Assembly (NCBI GenBank): GCA_963751395.1
Contig: CAVVUC010000001.1
Span: 1-64,000 of the forward strand
Direction of reading: 5' to 3'
From: CAVVUC01 sp963751395
Lineage (GTDB): Bacteria > Verrucomicrobiota > Verrucomicrobiia > Chthoniobacterales > Chthoniobacteraceae
Length of the DNA: 64,000 bases
Positions 34,749-47,391 of this stretch are shown in pieces. The notes under the pieces were generated by a model. That model was given only the letters and a program-made list of their open reading frames with translations, had not been told where the DNA came from and ran no database searches. The translations under genes were made by a program, and so were the position numbers. Positions within the stretch are counted from its first letter, which is position 1; the number at the start of each line of letters is the position of its first letter.

Positions 34749-37700
34749 ATGCACCCACTGGAAACCTATCTCGCGGAAATGGCCATGTTGCACGGGGCGA
34801 CCAAGGAAACTTCCGGTTATCCGGCGCTCGCCAATCTCCTCAACGCCGCCGGCCACACGCTCAAGCCCAAAGTTCGCTGCCTCATTCATCCCAGGAACAG
34901 CGGCGCGGGCATTCCCGATGGCGGCTTGTTCACGCCCGACCAGTTGAAGCAGTGCGACGAGGGCGAAATCTTTGGCGAACTCATTCCCGCGCGCGGCGTC
35001 ATCGAGGTCAAATCCGTGGGCGAAGACATCGCGGACTTTGCGGAATCCGGGCAGGTGGAAAAATACCTCGCGCATTACGGCCAGGTGCTGCTGACCAACT
35101 ACCGCGAATTTCTTTTGCTCAAACGCATCGGCGGCAAGACGCACCGGCTCGAAGGCTTTCAACTCGCGCCGGACGAAAAAAGTTTCTGGCTCGCCACCGC
35201 CCATCCGCGCAAGACGGCGGACGCGCTGGGCGAACGCCTGGCCGAATACCTCAAGCGCGTGATGCTGCACAACGCGCCGTTGAACAATCCAAAAGACGTG
35301 GCCTTCTTCCTCGCCTCGTATGCGCGCGACGCCCGCGTGCGTGTCGAGTTGGCCAAAGATTTGCCGCAACTTGCCGCCGTCCGCATCGCCTTGGAAGAAG
35401 CGCTCGGCATGAAGTTCGAGGCGGAGAAAGGCGAACACTTTTTCCGTTCCACGCTCGTCCAGACGCTTTTCTACGGCGTGTTTTCCGCTTGGGTGTTGTG
35501 GCACAAGGAAAATCCTGTGCGCAAAAATGATTTCGATTGGAAGTGCGCCGCGTGGACGCTGCACGTCCCGATGATCAAGGCGCTCTTCGAGCAAGTCGCC
35601 ACGCCGACGAAGCTGGGGCCGCTTGGATTGGTGGAAGTTCTCGACTGGACCGCCGCCGCGCTCAACCGCGTGGATCGCGCAGCGTTCTTTGAGCGGTTTG
35701 TGGAAGACCACGCCGTCCAGTATTTTTACGAACCGTTCCTCGAAGCCTTCGACCCCGAACTGCGGAAGCAACTGGGCGTGTGGTACACGCCGCCGGAGAT
35801 TGTGCAGTATCAGGTCGCCCGCGTGGACGCCGCGTTGCGCGAGGAGTTGGACATTGCCGACGGCCTCGCCGACCCGCGCGTGTTCGTGCTCGACCCCTGC
35901 TGCGGCACCGGCGCGTATGTTGTTGAGGTGCTGCGGAAAGTTGGTGAAACACTTTTGGCGCGTGGCGAAGGCGACGCACTCAATGCCGAAGCCATAAAGA
36001 AAGCCGCCTTGGAACGTGTCTTCGGTTTTGAACTCCTGCCCGCTCCGTTCGTCGTCGCGCATCTGCAACTTGGTTTGTTTCTGCAAAATCTTGGCGTGCC
36101 GCTGGACGATTCCAAGCACGAACGTGCCGCGATTTATCTCACCAATGCGCTCACCGGCTGGGAGCCGCCATCGGAAGAAGCCAAGAAACAACTCACATTT
36201 GCCATCCCCGAATTCAGGCAGGAAAAGGAGGCGGCGGATGAAATCAAACAGGAGAAGCGCATCATCGTCATTCTCGGCAATCCGCCTTACAACGGTTACG
36301 CCGGTCTGGCCGTGGAAGAGGAACGGGATTTGAGCAATGCCTACCGAACCACCAAACGCGCCCCCGCGCCGCAGGGGCAGGGCTTGAACGATCTGTATAT
36401 CCGTTTCTTCCGCATGGCCGAACGGCGCATCGTGGAAAAGTCCGGCGAGGGCATCATCAGTTTCATCTCCAATTATTCGTGGCTGGACGGTTTGTCATTC
36501 ACCGGGATGCGCGAACGGTATCTGGAGGTGTTTGATTCCATCACCGTGGATTGTTTAAACGGCGACAAGTTCAAGACCGGCAAACTCACGCCGGAAGGGA
36601 ATCCCGACCCCAGCGTGTTTTCCACCGAGTCGAATCGTGAGGGAATTCAAGTCGGCACGGCGATTGCCACATTGGTTCGTAGGAGCCGACGTGGGGAGGC
36701 TCAAACTTCCCCGCCCGTTTTCACCCGTCCCGGAGGGACACCGGAAATTAGCCGGGGGCAAGCGAGTGCAACGAGCGCCGCCCCCGGTCGCGCAAAATGG
36801 AAATCCCGCCCCGGCGGGGCGGGGGAACCCTCCGGCGTCCCTGCCGGGACGCATGATGTTTCTGAATTGTCACCGGGGGCGGCGGACGCCGAAGCGTCCT
36901 TGCCCCCGGCTAATTTCCAGCAGCCCTCCGGGCTGACGGGAAAAGAAATCCACTTCCGCCATTTGTGGGGCAAGGACAAGCGCGGGGAACTGCTGGCCAC
37001 GCTGACAGAGCCGCCGAACAAGATATACACGCGGCTGAGACCGCCGCTGCAAGTCGGCCTGCCGTTTCTCCCGCTACAGACCGAAGCTGGTTATTTCAAA
37101 TGGCCGCTGCTCACGGAACTGTTTCCCTCCTCGTTTCCCGGCGTGAAAACCAGCCGCGACACTTTTCTGGTGGACGTGGAAAAGGACGCGCTCATCAAAC
37201 GGCTGGAAAATTACTTTAATCCCGAAGTCAGCCACGAAGAAATGAAACGCATTGCTCCGGGCGTGATGGAAGACGCTTCTCGCTTTGTCGCCATTCCAAC
37301 GAGAAATTTTCTGCGTGAACGAGGATTCTTAGCGAAGAACATTGTTCGATATTGCTATCGCCCGTTTGATGTCCGCTGGCTTTATTGGGAGCCGGAAACA
37401 AAACTATTGGATGAAAAACGCACTGAATACTTTCTGCAAAATGACGGGCAGAATGTTTGGCTCGCGGCAGTGCAACAAAACCGAAAAGAGTTTAGCCCGC
37501 CAATCTTTGCTAAAAACCTTTGTTCCCTCCACGTTATTGAGCGTGGTGCAAATCTCTTCCCGCTCTGGCTAAAGCCAAACCCCGATCCCTCGTCCCTCTT
37601 CGACGCGGTTTCCGACGGAAAACCCAAAGCCAATTTGACCGACGCCGCGAAAGAATTTCTGGCGGATTTTCGCTTGGGCAACCAGCCGGAAGCCTTGTTT

Positions 37701-38333
37701 TACCACGCGCTGGCCGTGCTGCATTCACCGGAATATCGCGCGGAAAATTCAGGAGCGTTGCGGCAGGACTGGCCGCGCGTGCCGTTGCCCAAGTCGCGCG
37801 AGGCATTGCTGGCATCCGCAGAATTGGGCAGGCAAGTCGCCGCCTTGCTCGACACGGAAACGCCAGTTCAAGGCGTGACGGCAGGAAAAGTTCGCCCGGA
37901 ACTGGTGAAGATTGCCGTGGTCACGCGACTGACAAAAGAGCCGTTGAATCTTTCCCTCACCGCCGGCTGGGGCCACGCTGGGCAGAACGGCGTGACCATG
38001 CCAGGCAAAGGCAAGCTCGAAACTCGCGGCTGCGCAGAGGATGAAGCTTCACCGCTGCTCGGCCAGACCACGCTCGACATTTTCCTGAACGACGACGCCT
38101 GCTGGCAGAACGTGCCCGAATGCGTCTGGGACTACACCATCGGCGGGTATCAGGTCATCAAGAAGTGGCTCTCGTATCGCGAGCATGAATTGCTGGGCCG
38201 CCCACTCACGCCGGACGAGGCGCGGGAGGTCACGCATACGGCCCGCCGCATCGCAGCGTTGATTCTCCTTCAACCCGAACTGGATGCCAGCTACCGGCGC
38301 GTGAGCGAAAATGCGTCCGATTGGAAACCATGA
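34749..38333 (+). CDS. Single-chain restriction-modification protein (type ISP/IIG-like N6-adenine methyltransferase)
   Basis: A 1194-aa protein. The N-terminus has a PD-(D/E)xK-like nuclease pattern: GIPDGGLF (about residue 56) and GVIEVKSVGED (about 82-92). The methyltransferase has motif I LDPCCGTGAYVVEVL (about 380) and motif IV ILGNPPYNGY (about 506). The C-terminal recognition region contains VWDYTIGGYQVIKKWL, typical of type ISP enzymes. No helicase domain and no partner genes are present, so it resembles a solitary type IIG enzyme. Residues about 643-733 are an in-frame palindromic repeat insertion. Start 34749; the family N-terminus supports it. Confidence 0.8.
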   Translation: MHPLETYLAEMAMLHGATKETSGYPALANLLNAAGHTLKPKVRCLIHPRNSGAGIPDGGLFTPDQLKQCDEGEIFGELIPARGVIEVKSVGEDIADFAESGQVEKYLAHYGQVLLTNYREFLLLKRIGGKTHRLEGFQLAPDEKSFWLATAHPRKTADALGERLAEYLKRVMLHNAPLNNPKDVAFFLASYARDARVRVELAKDLPQLAAVRIALEEALGMKFEAEKGEHFFRSTLVQTLFYGVFSAWVLWHKENPVRKNDFDWKCAAWTLHVPMIKALFEQVATPTKLGPLGLVEVLDWTAAALNRVDRAAFFERFVEDHAVQYFYEPFLEAFDPELRKQLGVWYTPPEIVQYQVARVDAALREELDIADGLADPRVFVLDPCCGTGAYVVEVLRKVGETLLARGEGDALNAEAIKKAALERVFGFELLPAPFVVAHLQLGLFLQNLGVPLDDSKHERAAIYLTNALTGWEPPSEEAKKQLTFAIPEFRQEKEAADEIKQEKRIIVILGNPPYNGYAGLAVEEERDLSNAYRTTKRAPAPQGQGLNDLYIRFFRMAERRIVEKSGEGIISFISNYSWLDGLSFTGMRERYLEVFDSITVDCLNGDKFKTGKLTPEGNPDPSVFSTESNREGIQVGTAIATLVRRSRRGEAQTSPPVFTRPGGTPEISRGQASATSAAPGRAKWKSRPGGAGEPSGVPAGTHDVSELSPGAADAEASLPPANFQQPSGLTGKEIHFRHLWGKDKRGELLATLTEPPNKIYTRLRPPLQVGLPFLPLQTEAGYFKWPLLTELFPSSFPGVKTSRDTFLVDVEKDALIKRLENYFNPEVSHEEMKRIAPGVMEDASRFVAIPTRNFLRERGFLAKNIVRYCYRPFDVRWLYWEPETKLLDEKRTEYFLQNDGQNVWLAAVQQNRKEFSPPIFAKNLCSLHVIERGANLFPLWLKPNPDPSSLFDAVSDGKPKANLTDAAKEFLADFRLGNQPEALFYHALAVLHSPEYRAENSGALRQDWPRVPLPKSREALLASAELGRQVAALLDTETPVQGVTAGKVRPELVKIAVVTRLTKEPLNLSLTAGWGHAGQNGVTMPGKGKLETRGCAEDEASPLLGQTTLDIFLNDDACWQNVPECVWDYTIGGYQVIKKWLSYREHELLGRPLTPDEAREVTHTARRIAALILLQPELDASYRRVSENASDWKP
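36676..36945. repeat. Palindromic repeat element inserted in frame in the R-M gene
   Basis: About 270 bp with a perfect 20-bp inverted repeat: ggaaattagccgggggcaag (36743-36762) and its complement at 36899-36918. Inside are smaller stems (gtcccggagggac; cgccccggcggggcg; ccctgccggga). It is translated as about 90 Gly/Pro/Ser/Ala-rich residues. It resembles the REP/MITE-like palindromes near 26.5 kb in style but is not identical. Confidence 0.8.
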
Positions 38334-38547
38334 ACGACGCCGGGCAGCGAGGGAACGTCGCTCGCGTGGCGGAGATCGCCCGCGAGATCGAAGCCGGAAC
38401 CGAAGCGCGCACAAAATCGGGTGAATTCCTGCCAACGAAGGTTAAGACCCGATGCGAGATGCTCCTTATGATCGGCGCATTGGATTGGGAAAGAAAGAGC
38501 CTGCTTGTAATTGTTCGGTTAAAAAAACACAGTCCAAGAAATCAATC

Positions 38548-40023
38548 ATGAAACCTGTAATCCTGAATAACACAGTCCTTCGCGACGGTCACCAGTCGCT
38601 TGCAGCAACCCGGATGAGCACGCAACAAATGCTGCCCGTCGTCGCCGATCTCGACTCCCTCGGCTTCGGCGCACTTGAGACGTGGGGCGGCGCCACCATC
38701 GACTCCTGCCTCCGCTTCCTCGGTGAGAATCCATTCGACCGGCTCGACACGCTCAAGAAGCTCGCTCCGAAAACGCCGCACATGATGCTGCTGCGCGGCC
38801 AGAACATCGTTCAATACACCAGCTTCCCCGACGATGTTGTCGAGGCCTTCGTTGCATCTGCGGCGAAGCACGGCATGAACATTTTCCGCATCTTCGACGC
38901 CCTGAACGACACGCGCAATCTCACCACCGCGATCAAGGCCGTCCACAAGGCCGGCCAGCACGCGCAAGGCGTTCTCTGCTACACCGTCAGTCCGGTGCAT
39001 ACGCTGGATGCATTCATCAAACTCGGCACCGAACTCGAGGAGATGGGCTGCGAATCGGTTTGCGTGAAAGACATGGCGGGGCTCATCTCGCCGAGCGTGA
39101 CGTCCGATCTGATCCGCGAACTCAAAAAGCGCTTGAAGGTTCCGGTCGTCCTCCACAGCCACAACACCGCCGGCATGGCGACCGCGTCCTATTATGCGGC
39201 GGTCGAGGCGGGCGTCGATTACATCGACACGTCGGTTGTTCCGTTTGCGAACGGCACCGGCCAGCCCGACACGCGGCTCATGATTGCGATGCTCGAACGC
39301 AGCGAGCGCAAGCCGAAGCCTTATGACACGGCCGTGTTGAGCAAAATCCGCGCGCACCTCGAGACCGTTTACAATGGCGAACTCAAAGCGTTCACCAGCC
39401 CGAGCAACGAAAAGACCGACGCCAACATCCTCGAATTCCAGGTGCCCGGCGGGATGCTCAGCAATTTCCGAAACCAGCTCAAAGAACAAAACATGTCCGA
39501 ACGCCTGGACGATGTGATGCGCGAGATTCCCTACGTTCGCGAATGTCTCGGTTGGATTCCGCTCGTCACGCCGACCTCACAAATTGTCGGCACGCAGGCG
39601 ATGCTCAACGTCAAGTTCGGCCGCTGGAAAATGTTCTCGCAACCAGCGATGGACATCGCCCTCAACAAATATGGCCGGACGCCCGGCCCGATCGATCCGG
39701 ACGTGCTTAAACTGGCAATCGAAAAATCGGGACAGAAACCGGTCGAAGGCCGTCCGGCCGATCATCTCGCGCCGCGCATGGACGCGCTCCGAAAAGAGCT
39801 TTCAGAAAAAGGCATGGAGCCAAGCGACGAGAACGCCGTCCTCTACGCGATGTTCCCGCAGGAAACGACGAAGGTTTTGAAAGGCGAGTTCGTTCCGCCT
39901 CCGACACCTGCCGCAGCGAAACCGGCGGCCACGAAAGCCCCGGCAGGTTCCGGAAAGGAACGCCGCTACGCGCTCACGATTCAAGGCGCGCGGCACGAAG
40001 TCACGGTCGAGGAAATGGCATGA
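38548..40023 (+). CDS. Methylmalonyl-CoA carboxytransferase 5S / oxaloacetate decarboxylase alpha-type subunit
   Basis: Transfers CO2 between oxaloacetate/pyruvate and biotin. The 491-aa protein has the HMGL-like barrel start (NNTVLRDGHQSLAATRM), QNIVQYTSFPDDVV, the carbamylated-Lys region CVKDMAGLISP, and HSHNTAGMA (metal His pair). It ends in a Pro/Ala linker and ERRYALTIQGARHEVTVEEMA without the biotinyl domain found in full-length OadA; that is supplied by the separate carrier at 47392. The start at 38548 fits the conserved N-terminus. First gene of the propionate operon; 39 bp to mutA. Confidence 0.88.
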   Translation: MKPVILNNTVLRDGHQSLAATRMSTQQMLPVVADLDSLGFGALETWGGATIDSCLRFLGENPFDRLDTLKKLAPKTPHMMLLRGQNIVQYTSFPDDVVEAFVASAAKHGMNIFRIFDALNDTRNLTTAIKAVHKAGQHAQGVLCYTVSPVHTLDAFIKLGTELEEMGCESVCVKDMAGLISPSVTSDLIRELKKRLKVPVVLHSHNTAGMATASYYAAVEAGVDYIDTSVVPFANGTGQPDTRLMIAMLERSERKPKPYDTAVLSKIRAHLETVYNGELKAFTSPSNEKTDANILEFQVPGGMLSNFRNQLKEQNMSERLDDVMREIPYVRECLGWIPLVTPTSQIVGTQAMLNVKFGRWKMFSQPAMDIALNKYGRTPGPIDPDVLKLAIEKSGQKPVEGRPADHLAPRMDALRKELSEKGMEPSDENAVLYAMFPQETTKVLKGEFVPPPTPAAAKPAATKAPAGSGKERRYALTIQGARHEVTVEEMA

Positions 40024-40062
40024 CTTGGAGCGCCGGACCAGGAACAATCGCGACCTATTGAC

Positions 40063-42173
40063 ATGAAAACAAACCTCACGCTCGACGAATTCTCCGCGGC
40101 AACCTACGCCAACTGGCGCAAGCAGGCGGACGCGACGCTCGAAGGCGCTCCCTTCGAGAAAAAGCTCGTCTCGAAAACCTACGAAGAGATCGACCTCCAG
40201 CCGATCTACAACGCCGGGGACGCACAGGACCTGCCGTTCATCAATTCGCTTCCCGGCTTCCCGCTCTATGTGCGCGGAACCCGCGCCGCGAACACTCCCT
40301 GGGAAGTCGCGCAGGAAATTCCTTACGGCTCTCCGAAGGCGTTCAACAGCGCACTCCGCAACGACCTCGAACGCGGCCAGACGGCCTTGAATGTCTCGCT
40401 CGACCAGGCCACGCGGCTCGGGCTCGATCCCGACATGGCAGGCGCGCAGGATGTCGGTTTGTGCGGCCTGTCGCTCGCCACCGCCGGCGACGTGGCGAAT
40501 GCGTTCGACGGCGTCGATTTAGAAAAGGTTCCGTTCAATCTCCAGGCGGGCTCGGCGGGTTTGCCAATGCTTGCCTTGCTGGTCGCGCATCTGCGTCAAA
40601 AACGAATTTCGCCCGCGGCGCTCCATGGCGCGTTCGAGCAGGATCCCATCGGCGAACTGATTGCCGATGGCACTCTTCCGCACTCGCCGGAGATCGCGTT
40701 CGATCACATGGCGTTTGTGACGCGATGGGCCATCCAGAACGCACCGAAGCTTCAAACCATCGGTGTTCGCGCATTTCCGTATCACGACTCCGGCGGCAGC
40801 GCCGTGCATGAACTCGCGTTCGCGCTCGCCACGGCCGTCGAGTACCTGCGAAAAATGGAAGCGCACGGCATCGCCCTCGACGACGTCGCCCAGCGCATCC
40901 GGTTCTCCTTCGCGGTCGGCTCGGACTTTTTCATGGGCATCGCCAAGCTCCGCGCGGCGCGCCTGCTCTGGGCGAAGATCGTCGCCGCGAGCGGCGGCAA
41001 CAGCGAGTCGCAGAAAATGCGCATCCACGCGCGCACGGCCCTCTGGAACAAGACCACGCTCGATCCTTACGTGAACATGCTGCGCGGCACGACCGAGGCG
41101 TTCGCGGCGGTGGTCGGCGGCTGCGACAGCCTCCATGTCGGAGCGTTTGACGAGGTGATTCGTCCGCCCGATGAATTCTCGCGCCGCATCGCGCGCAACA
41201 CGCAGATCATCCTGCGCGACGAGTGCCATTTCGACAGCGTAATCGACCCGGCGGGCGGCTCGCCGTTCGTGGAAAAACTGACCGACGAACTCGCTCAGAA
41301 AGCGTGGCAGCTTTTCCAGGAAGTCGAGAAGCACGGCGGCATGCTCAAGGCGCTCGAAGCCGGGTTCCCGCAGGAAAAGGTCAACGCCGTGTTCGCGAAG
41401 AAAGCCGACGCTGTCGCCAATCGCCGCAACTCGATTGTCGGCGTGAACGTCTATGCGAACGCAACCGAAGTGCCGCTCGAGGCAGGCGACCACAAACTGG
41501 CCGAACTTCAGCAGAAGCGCGCAGCCCAGATCGCGGAACACCGCACGTCTTCCGGTCAGGTAAAAGAAACCGCCGTGCTCGCGAAGCTCGGCCAGATTCT
41601 CGAATCCAATCCCGACCAGGTCGTCGAACTCGCAATCGACGCGGCGTCGCAAGGCGCCACGCTCGGCGAACTTTCCCGCACGCTCCGGGCCCGCAACGGA
41701 CGCAGCCCGTCCGTCCTGCCGCTGCCGGTCCGCCGGGCTTCCGCACCGTTCGAAAAACTGCGCGCCGCCGCGACGCAGCACTCGCCGCGCCCGAAGGTGT
41801 TCCTCGCGAACATGGGCGGCCTCGGCCAGCACAAGGCGCGCGCCGATTTCTCGACGAGCTTCTTCCAGGCCGGCGGATTCGAGGTGATCGAAAACCGCGG
41901 CTTCCCGACCGTCGAACGCGCCATCGAGGCGGTGAACGAAACCGACGCGCGGATCATCGTCATCTGCTCGACCGACGCCACTTATCCCGACATCGTGCCG
42001 ACGCTGGCGCGGGCGATCAAAATCTCGCACCCGGCGAAGATCGTAATCGTCGCCGGCTACCCGAAAGAACACATCGAGGCATTCAAGGAGGCGGGCGTCG
42101 ATGACTTCATCCACATCCGCGCGAACTGTTACGACGTTTCCCGCCGTCTGCTGGAAACCCTTGGAGTTACATT

Positions 42174-42177
<4 letters not shown>
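40063..42177 (+). CDS. mutA: Methylmalonyl-CoA mutase small (beta) subunit
   Basis: Non-catalytic partner of the mutase heterodimer; 704 aa. It has the TIM-barrel half (SLPGFPLYVRGTRAANTPWE; VDPAGGSPFVEKLTDELA) and a B12-type fold at the C-terminus (FLANMGGLGQHKARADF) that lacks the DxHxxG cobalamin ligand, as known for small subunits. No frameshift. Its stop overlaps the mutB start (ATGA, 42174-42177). Confidence 0.92.
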
Positions 42178-44360
<2,183 letters not shown>

Positions 44361-44424
44361 GAATGTCCGGCAGGCTCATCTGAAGCTTGCGCTTCGCACG
44401 CGCCTTTAATTTCCTGATCCATGC

Positions 44425-45429
44425 ATGCTGAAACGACTTCCATTAAAGGCCGAAGATTACGTCGGGGGCGTTCTCTCCGGCAATCGAACGCTGCTCGCGC
44501 GCACGATCACGCTCATCGAGAGCAACGCGCCGAGACACGCGGCGCTGGCCGAGGAAGTCGTGCATCAACTGCTGCCGCACTCTGGCAAGTCGATCCGCGT
44601 CGGGATCACCGGCGTGCCGGGTGTGGGCAAAAGCACTTTCATCGAGTCGCTCGGCTGCATGCTGTGCAAGCGTGGAAAGCGCGTGGCCGTGCTCGCCGTC
44701 GATCCGAGCAGCAGCCTCACACGCGGGAGCATTCTGGGGGATAAGACGCGCATGGAACTTCTCTCACGCGAACCCGATTGCTTCATCCGTCCGTCGCCGG
44801 CCAGCGGCACGCTCGGCGGCGTCGCGCGGAAAAGCCGCGAGACGATTCTGGCGTGCGAAGCGGCGGGATTCGACGTGGTGCTCGTCGAGACGGTTGGCGT
44901 CGGTCAAAGCGAGACGACCGTGCGCTCGATGGTCGATTTTTTTCTCGTGTTGATGCTCGCGGGCGCAGGCGATGAATTGCAGGGCATCAAAAAAGGAATC
45001 ATTGAATTGGCGGACGCGTTGCTGATCACCAAAGCCGACGGTGACAACAAGGCGCGAGCCGAAGCAGCGCGCGTTGAGTACACCCGCGCGCTGCATTACC
45101 TCACGCCGCCGACATCCGGCTGGCGGCCCGAAGTGCTCGCGTGCTCCAGCCTCGAAGAACGTGGAGTCGCCGAAGCATGGGATGTCGTCGAGCGCTTCCG
45201 CGACACCGGCGGACGGGCCGGATTTTTCGCCGAACGCCGCCGCACGCAGACGCTGGACTGGCTCCGAGAGATGCTTGAACAGGAACTCTGGCGCGCCTTT
45301 TCGCACAACCCGTCCGTCACAAAAACGTGGCCGGAAGTCGAGCGCGACGTGCTCGATGGGAAACTCTCCGCAGCCGCGGCAGTCAGGCGGTTGCTCAACG
45401 CACAAAACCATTATGATCAAAAAAATTGA
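44425..45429 (+). CDS. meaB: Methylmalonyl-CoA mutase-associated GTPase MeaB (ArgK family)
   Basis: G3E-family chaperone that loads and protects the mutase cofactor. The 334-aa protein has Walker A GVPGVGKST (from about residue 63), LAVDPSSSLTRGSILGDKTR, ETVGVGQSE (G3 region) and ITKADGDN (G4). The start at 44425 gives the family N-terminus. The stop at 45429 overlaps the epimerase start by 17 bp. Confidence 0.94.
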   Translation: MLKRLPLKAEDYVGGVLSGNRTLLARTITLIESNAPRHAALAEEVVHQLLPHSGKSIRVGITGVPGVGKSTFIESLGCMLCKRGKRVAVLAVDPSSSLTRGSILGDKTRMELLSREPDCFIRPSPASGTLGGVARKSRETILACEAAGFDVVLVETVGVGQSETTVRSMVDFFLVLMLAGAGDELQGIKKGIIELADALLITKADGDNKARAEAARVEYTRALHYLTPPTSGWRPEVLACSSLEERGVAEAWDVVERFRDTGGRAGFFAERRRTQTLDWLREMLEQELWRAFSHNPSVTKTWPEVERDVLDGKLSAAAAVRRLLNAQNHYDQKN

Positions 45430-45817
45430 CCACCTCGGCATCGCCGTCCGCTCCCTGGACGAGTCGGTGAAATACTACGAAGAAGCGCTCGGCCTGAAAT
45501 GCGAGCATCGCGAAGAAGTCGAATCGCAAAAAGTGCGCACGGCCTTTTTCAACTGCGGCGAAGTCCACATCGAACTTCTCGAACCGACCGCGGACGACAG
45601 CCCGATCGCGAAGTTTCTCGCGAAGAACGGCGAGGGCATCCATCACGTCGCGTTCGGCACGGACAACATCGCCGCCCAGCTCGGCACTGCGAAGTCCGCC
45701 GGTGTGCAACTCATTCACGAAACGCCGATCGACGGCGCGGGCGGCAAGCTCGTTGCGTTTCTCCATCCCAAATCCACCCATGGCGTGCTGACCGAATTCT
45801 GCGCTCCGAAAGACTAA
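45413..45817 (+). CDS. mce: Methylmalonyl-CoA epimerase
   Basis: Interconverts S- and R-methylmalonyl-CoA. The 134-aa vicinal-oxygen-chelate protein has IDHLGIAVRSLDES (metal His), VHIELLEP, EGIHHVAFGTDNI and LHPKSTHGVLTEF (metal Glu). The start at 45413 lies inside the meaB end. It is required between carboxytransferase and mutase because the two use opposite stereoisomers. Confidence 0.94.
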   Translation: MIKKIDHLGIAVRSLDESVKYYEEALGLKCEHREEVESQKVRTAFFNCGEVHIELLEPTADDSPIAKFLAKNGEGIHHVAFGTDNIAAQLGTAKSAGVQLIHETPIDGAGGKLVAFLHPKSTHGVLTEFCAPKD

Positions 45818-45821
45818 CATT

Positions 45822-47376
45822 ATGCCCATCGCAAAACATCTTCTCGACGAACTCCAAACCCGCCGTCATCGCGCCGAAGTCGGCGGCGGCGAGGACAAAA
45901 TCGAAGCGCGCCACAAGAAAGGCCAGTACCTCGGCGCGCGACAGGATTCTCTCGCTGTTCGAGCCGCACACGTTCCAGGAGTTCGGCATGCATGCCGAGC
46001 ACAGCGGGCAGCTTTTCGGCCTTGCCGGCAAAGTGCTGCCGGCGGACGGCGTCGTCACCGGCACCGGCTACGTCGGCGGACGCCCGGTCGCGGTTTACAG
46101 CCAGGACTTCACCGTCGCGGGCGGCTCGCTCGGAAACATTCACGCGAAGAAAATCTGCGACGTGATGGATTACGCGGTCCACGCCGGGATGCCGGTCGTC
46201 GGCTTCAACGACTCCGGAGGTGCGCGCATCCAGGAGGGCGTCGAGTCGCTCAGCGGATACGGCAAGGTGTTTTTCAAAAACGTCTATTGCTCCGGCGTGG
46301 TTCCGCAGATCGCCGTGATCGCGGGGCCTTGCGCGGGCGGCGCGGCTTATTCGCCGGCGCTCACCGATTTCCAGATCATGGTGCAGGGTTCGGCGAACAT
46401 GTTCATCTGCGGCCCCGAGGTCATCAAAGCCGCCACGGGCGAGTCCGCCACGATGGATGAAATCGGAAGCGCCACCGCGCACGCCACCGTGAGCGGCAAC
46501 ATTCATTTCGTCGCGCAGGACGATCAGCATGCGGTCGATCTCGTCGCGAAGCTGCTGTCGTTTTTGCCGCAGAACAACATCGTCGATCCGCCGCACGAAC
46601 TCACCTCCTCGCTTGTGCTCGACCCCGATCCCGGCATGAACGATCTCATGCCCGAAGATCCCAAAGCGCCGCTCAACGTCCTCGATGTGATCCACCGGCT
46701 TGTCGATGAAGCGGACTTTTTGGAAGTGCAACGCGACTGGGCGAAAAACATCGTCGTCGGTTTCGGGCGCATCCAGGGCGTCGTTGTTGGCATCATCGCC
46801 AATCAGCCGCTCGTCAAGGCCGGCACGCTCGACATTGATTCGTCCGACAAGGGCGCGCGCTTCATCCGGTTCTGCAACACGTTCAACATCCCGATCGTCA
46901 CGCTCGTGGACACCGGCGGATTCTTCCCCGGCAAGGCGCAGGAACGCGGCGGCATCATCCGCCACGGCGCGAAGATGCTCTTCGCGTATGCGTCGGCGAC
47001 CGTGCCGAAGATCACCGTCATCATGCGCAAGGCCTACGGCGGGGCGTATCTCGCCATGTGCTCGCGCGACCTCGGCGCCGACATGGTGTTCGCGTGGCCG
47101 ACCGCGGAGATTGCCGTCATGGGCGCGGAAGGCGCGGTGAAGATTTTGTATCGCGAGGAAATCAAAAAGGCCGCCGACCCCAAGGCGCGCGAGGAGGAGT
47201 TGAAGAAAGAATACCGCGAGAAATTCGCGTCGCCCTACCAGGCGGCGGAAATGGCGATGATCACCGACGTGATCGAACCCTCGGAAACCCGCGCCACCGT
47301 CGCGCTCGCGCTGCGAAACACCCTGTCGAAACGCGAAACGCGTCCACCGAAAAAACATGGCAACATTCCACTCTGA
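45822..47376 (+). CDS. Methylmalonyl-CoA carboxyltransferase 12S / MmdA subunit, one frameshift
   Basis: Moves CO2 between carboxybiotin and propionyl-CoA. About 517 aa after correcting one extra base near 45936: MPIAKHLLDELQTRRHRAEV joins DRILSLFEPHTFQEFGMHAE. Typical motifs: GFNDSGGARIQEGVESL (oxyanion loop), AGPCAGGAAYSPALTDF, VDTGGFFPGKAQERGG and KITVIMRKAYGGAYLAMCS. It fits the 12S subunit of transcarboxylase, MmdA or PccB; the neighbouring 5S gene favours the transcarboxylase. Its start lies 4 bp after the epimerase stop. Confidence 0.9.
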
Positions 47377-47391
47377 TCGAACACTCCACTC

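Noticed and set aside
38334..38547. Cobalamin riboswitch upstream of the mutase operon
   Set aside because: Looked for a B12-box-like core before the operon; nothing convincing found in this 214-bp gap.
38321..38551. 76-aa ORF between the R-M gene and the propionate operon
   Set aside because: Overlaps the R-M stop and runs into the next gene's leader; no ribosome site or recognisable family.
40519..42114. 531-aa minus-strand ORF over mutA
   Set aside because: Antisense shadow of an intact mutase subunit gene.
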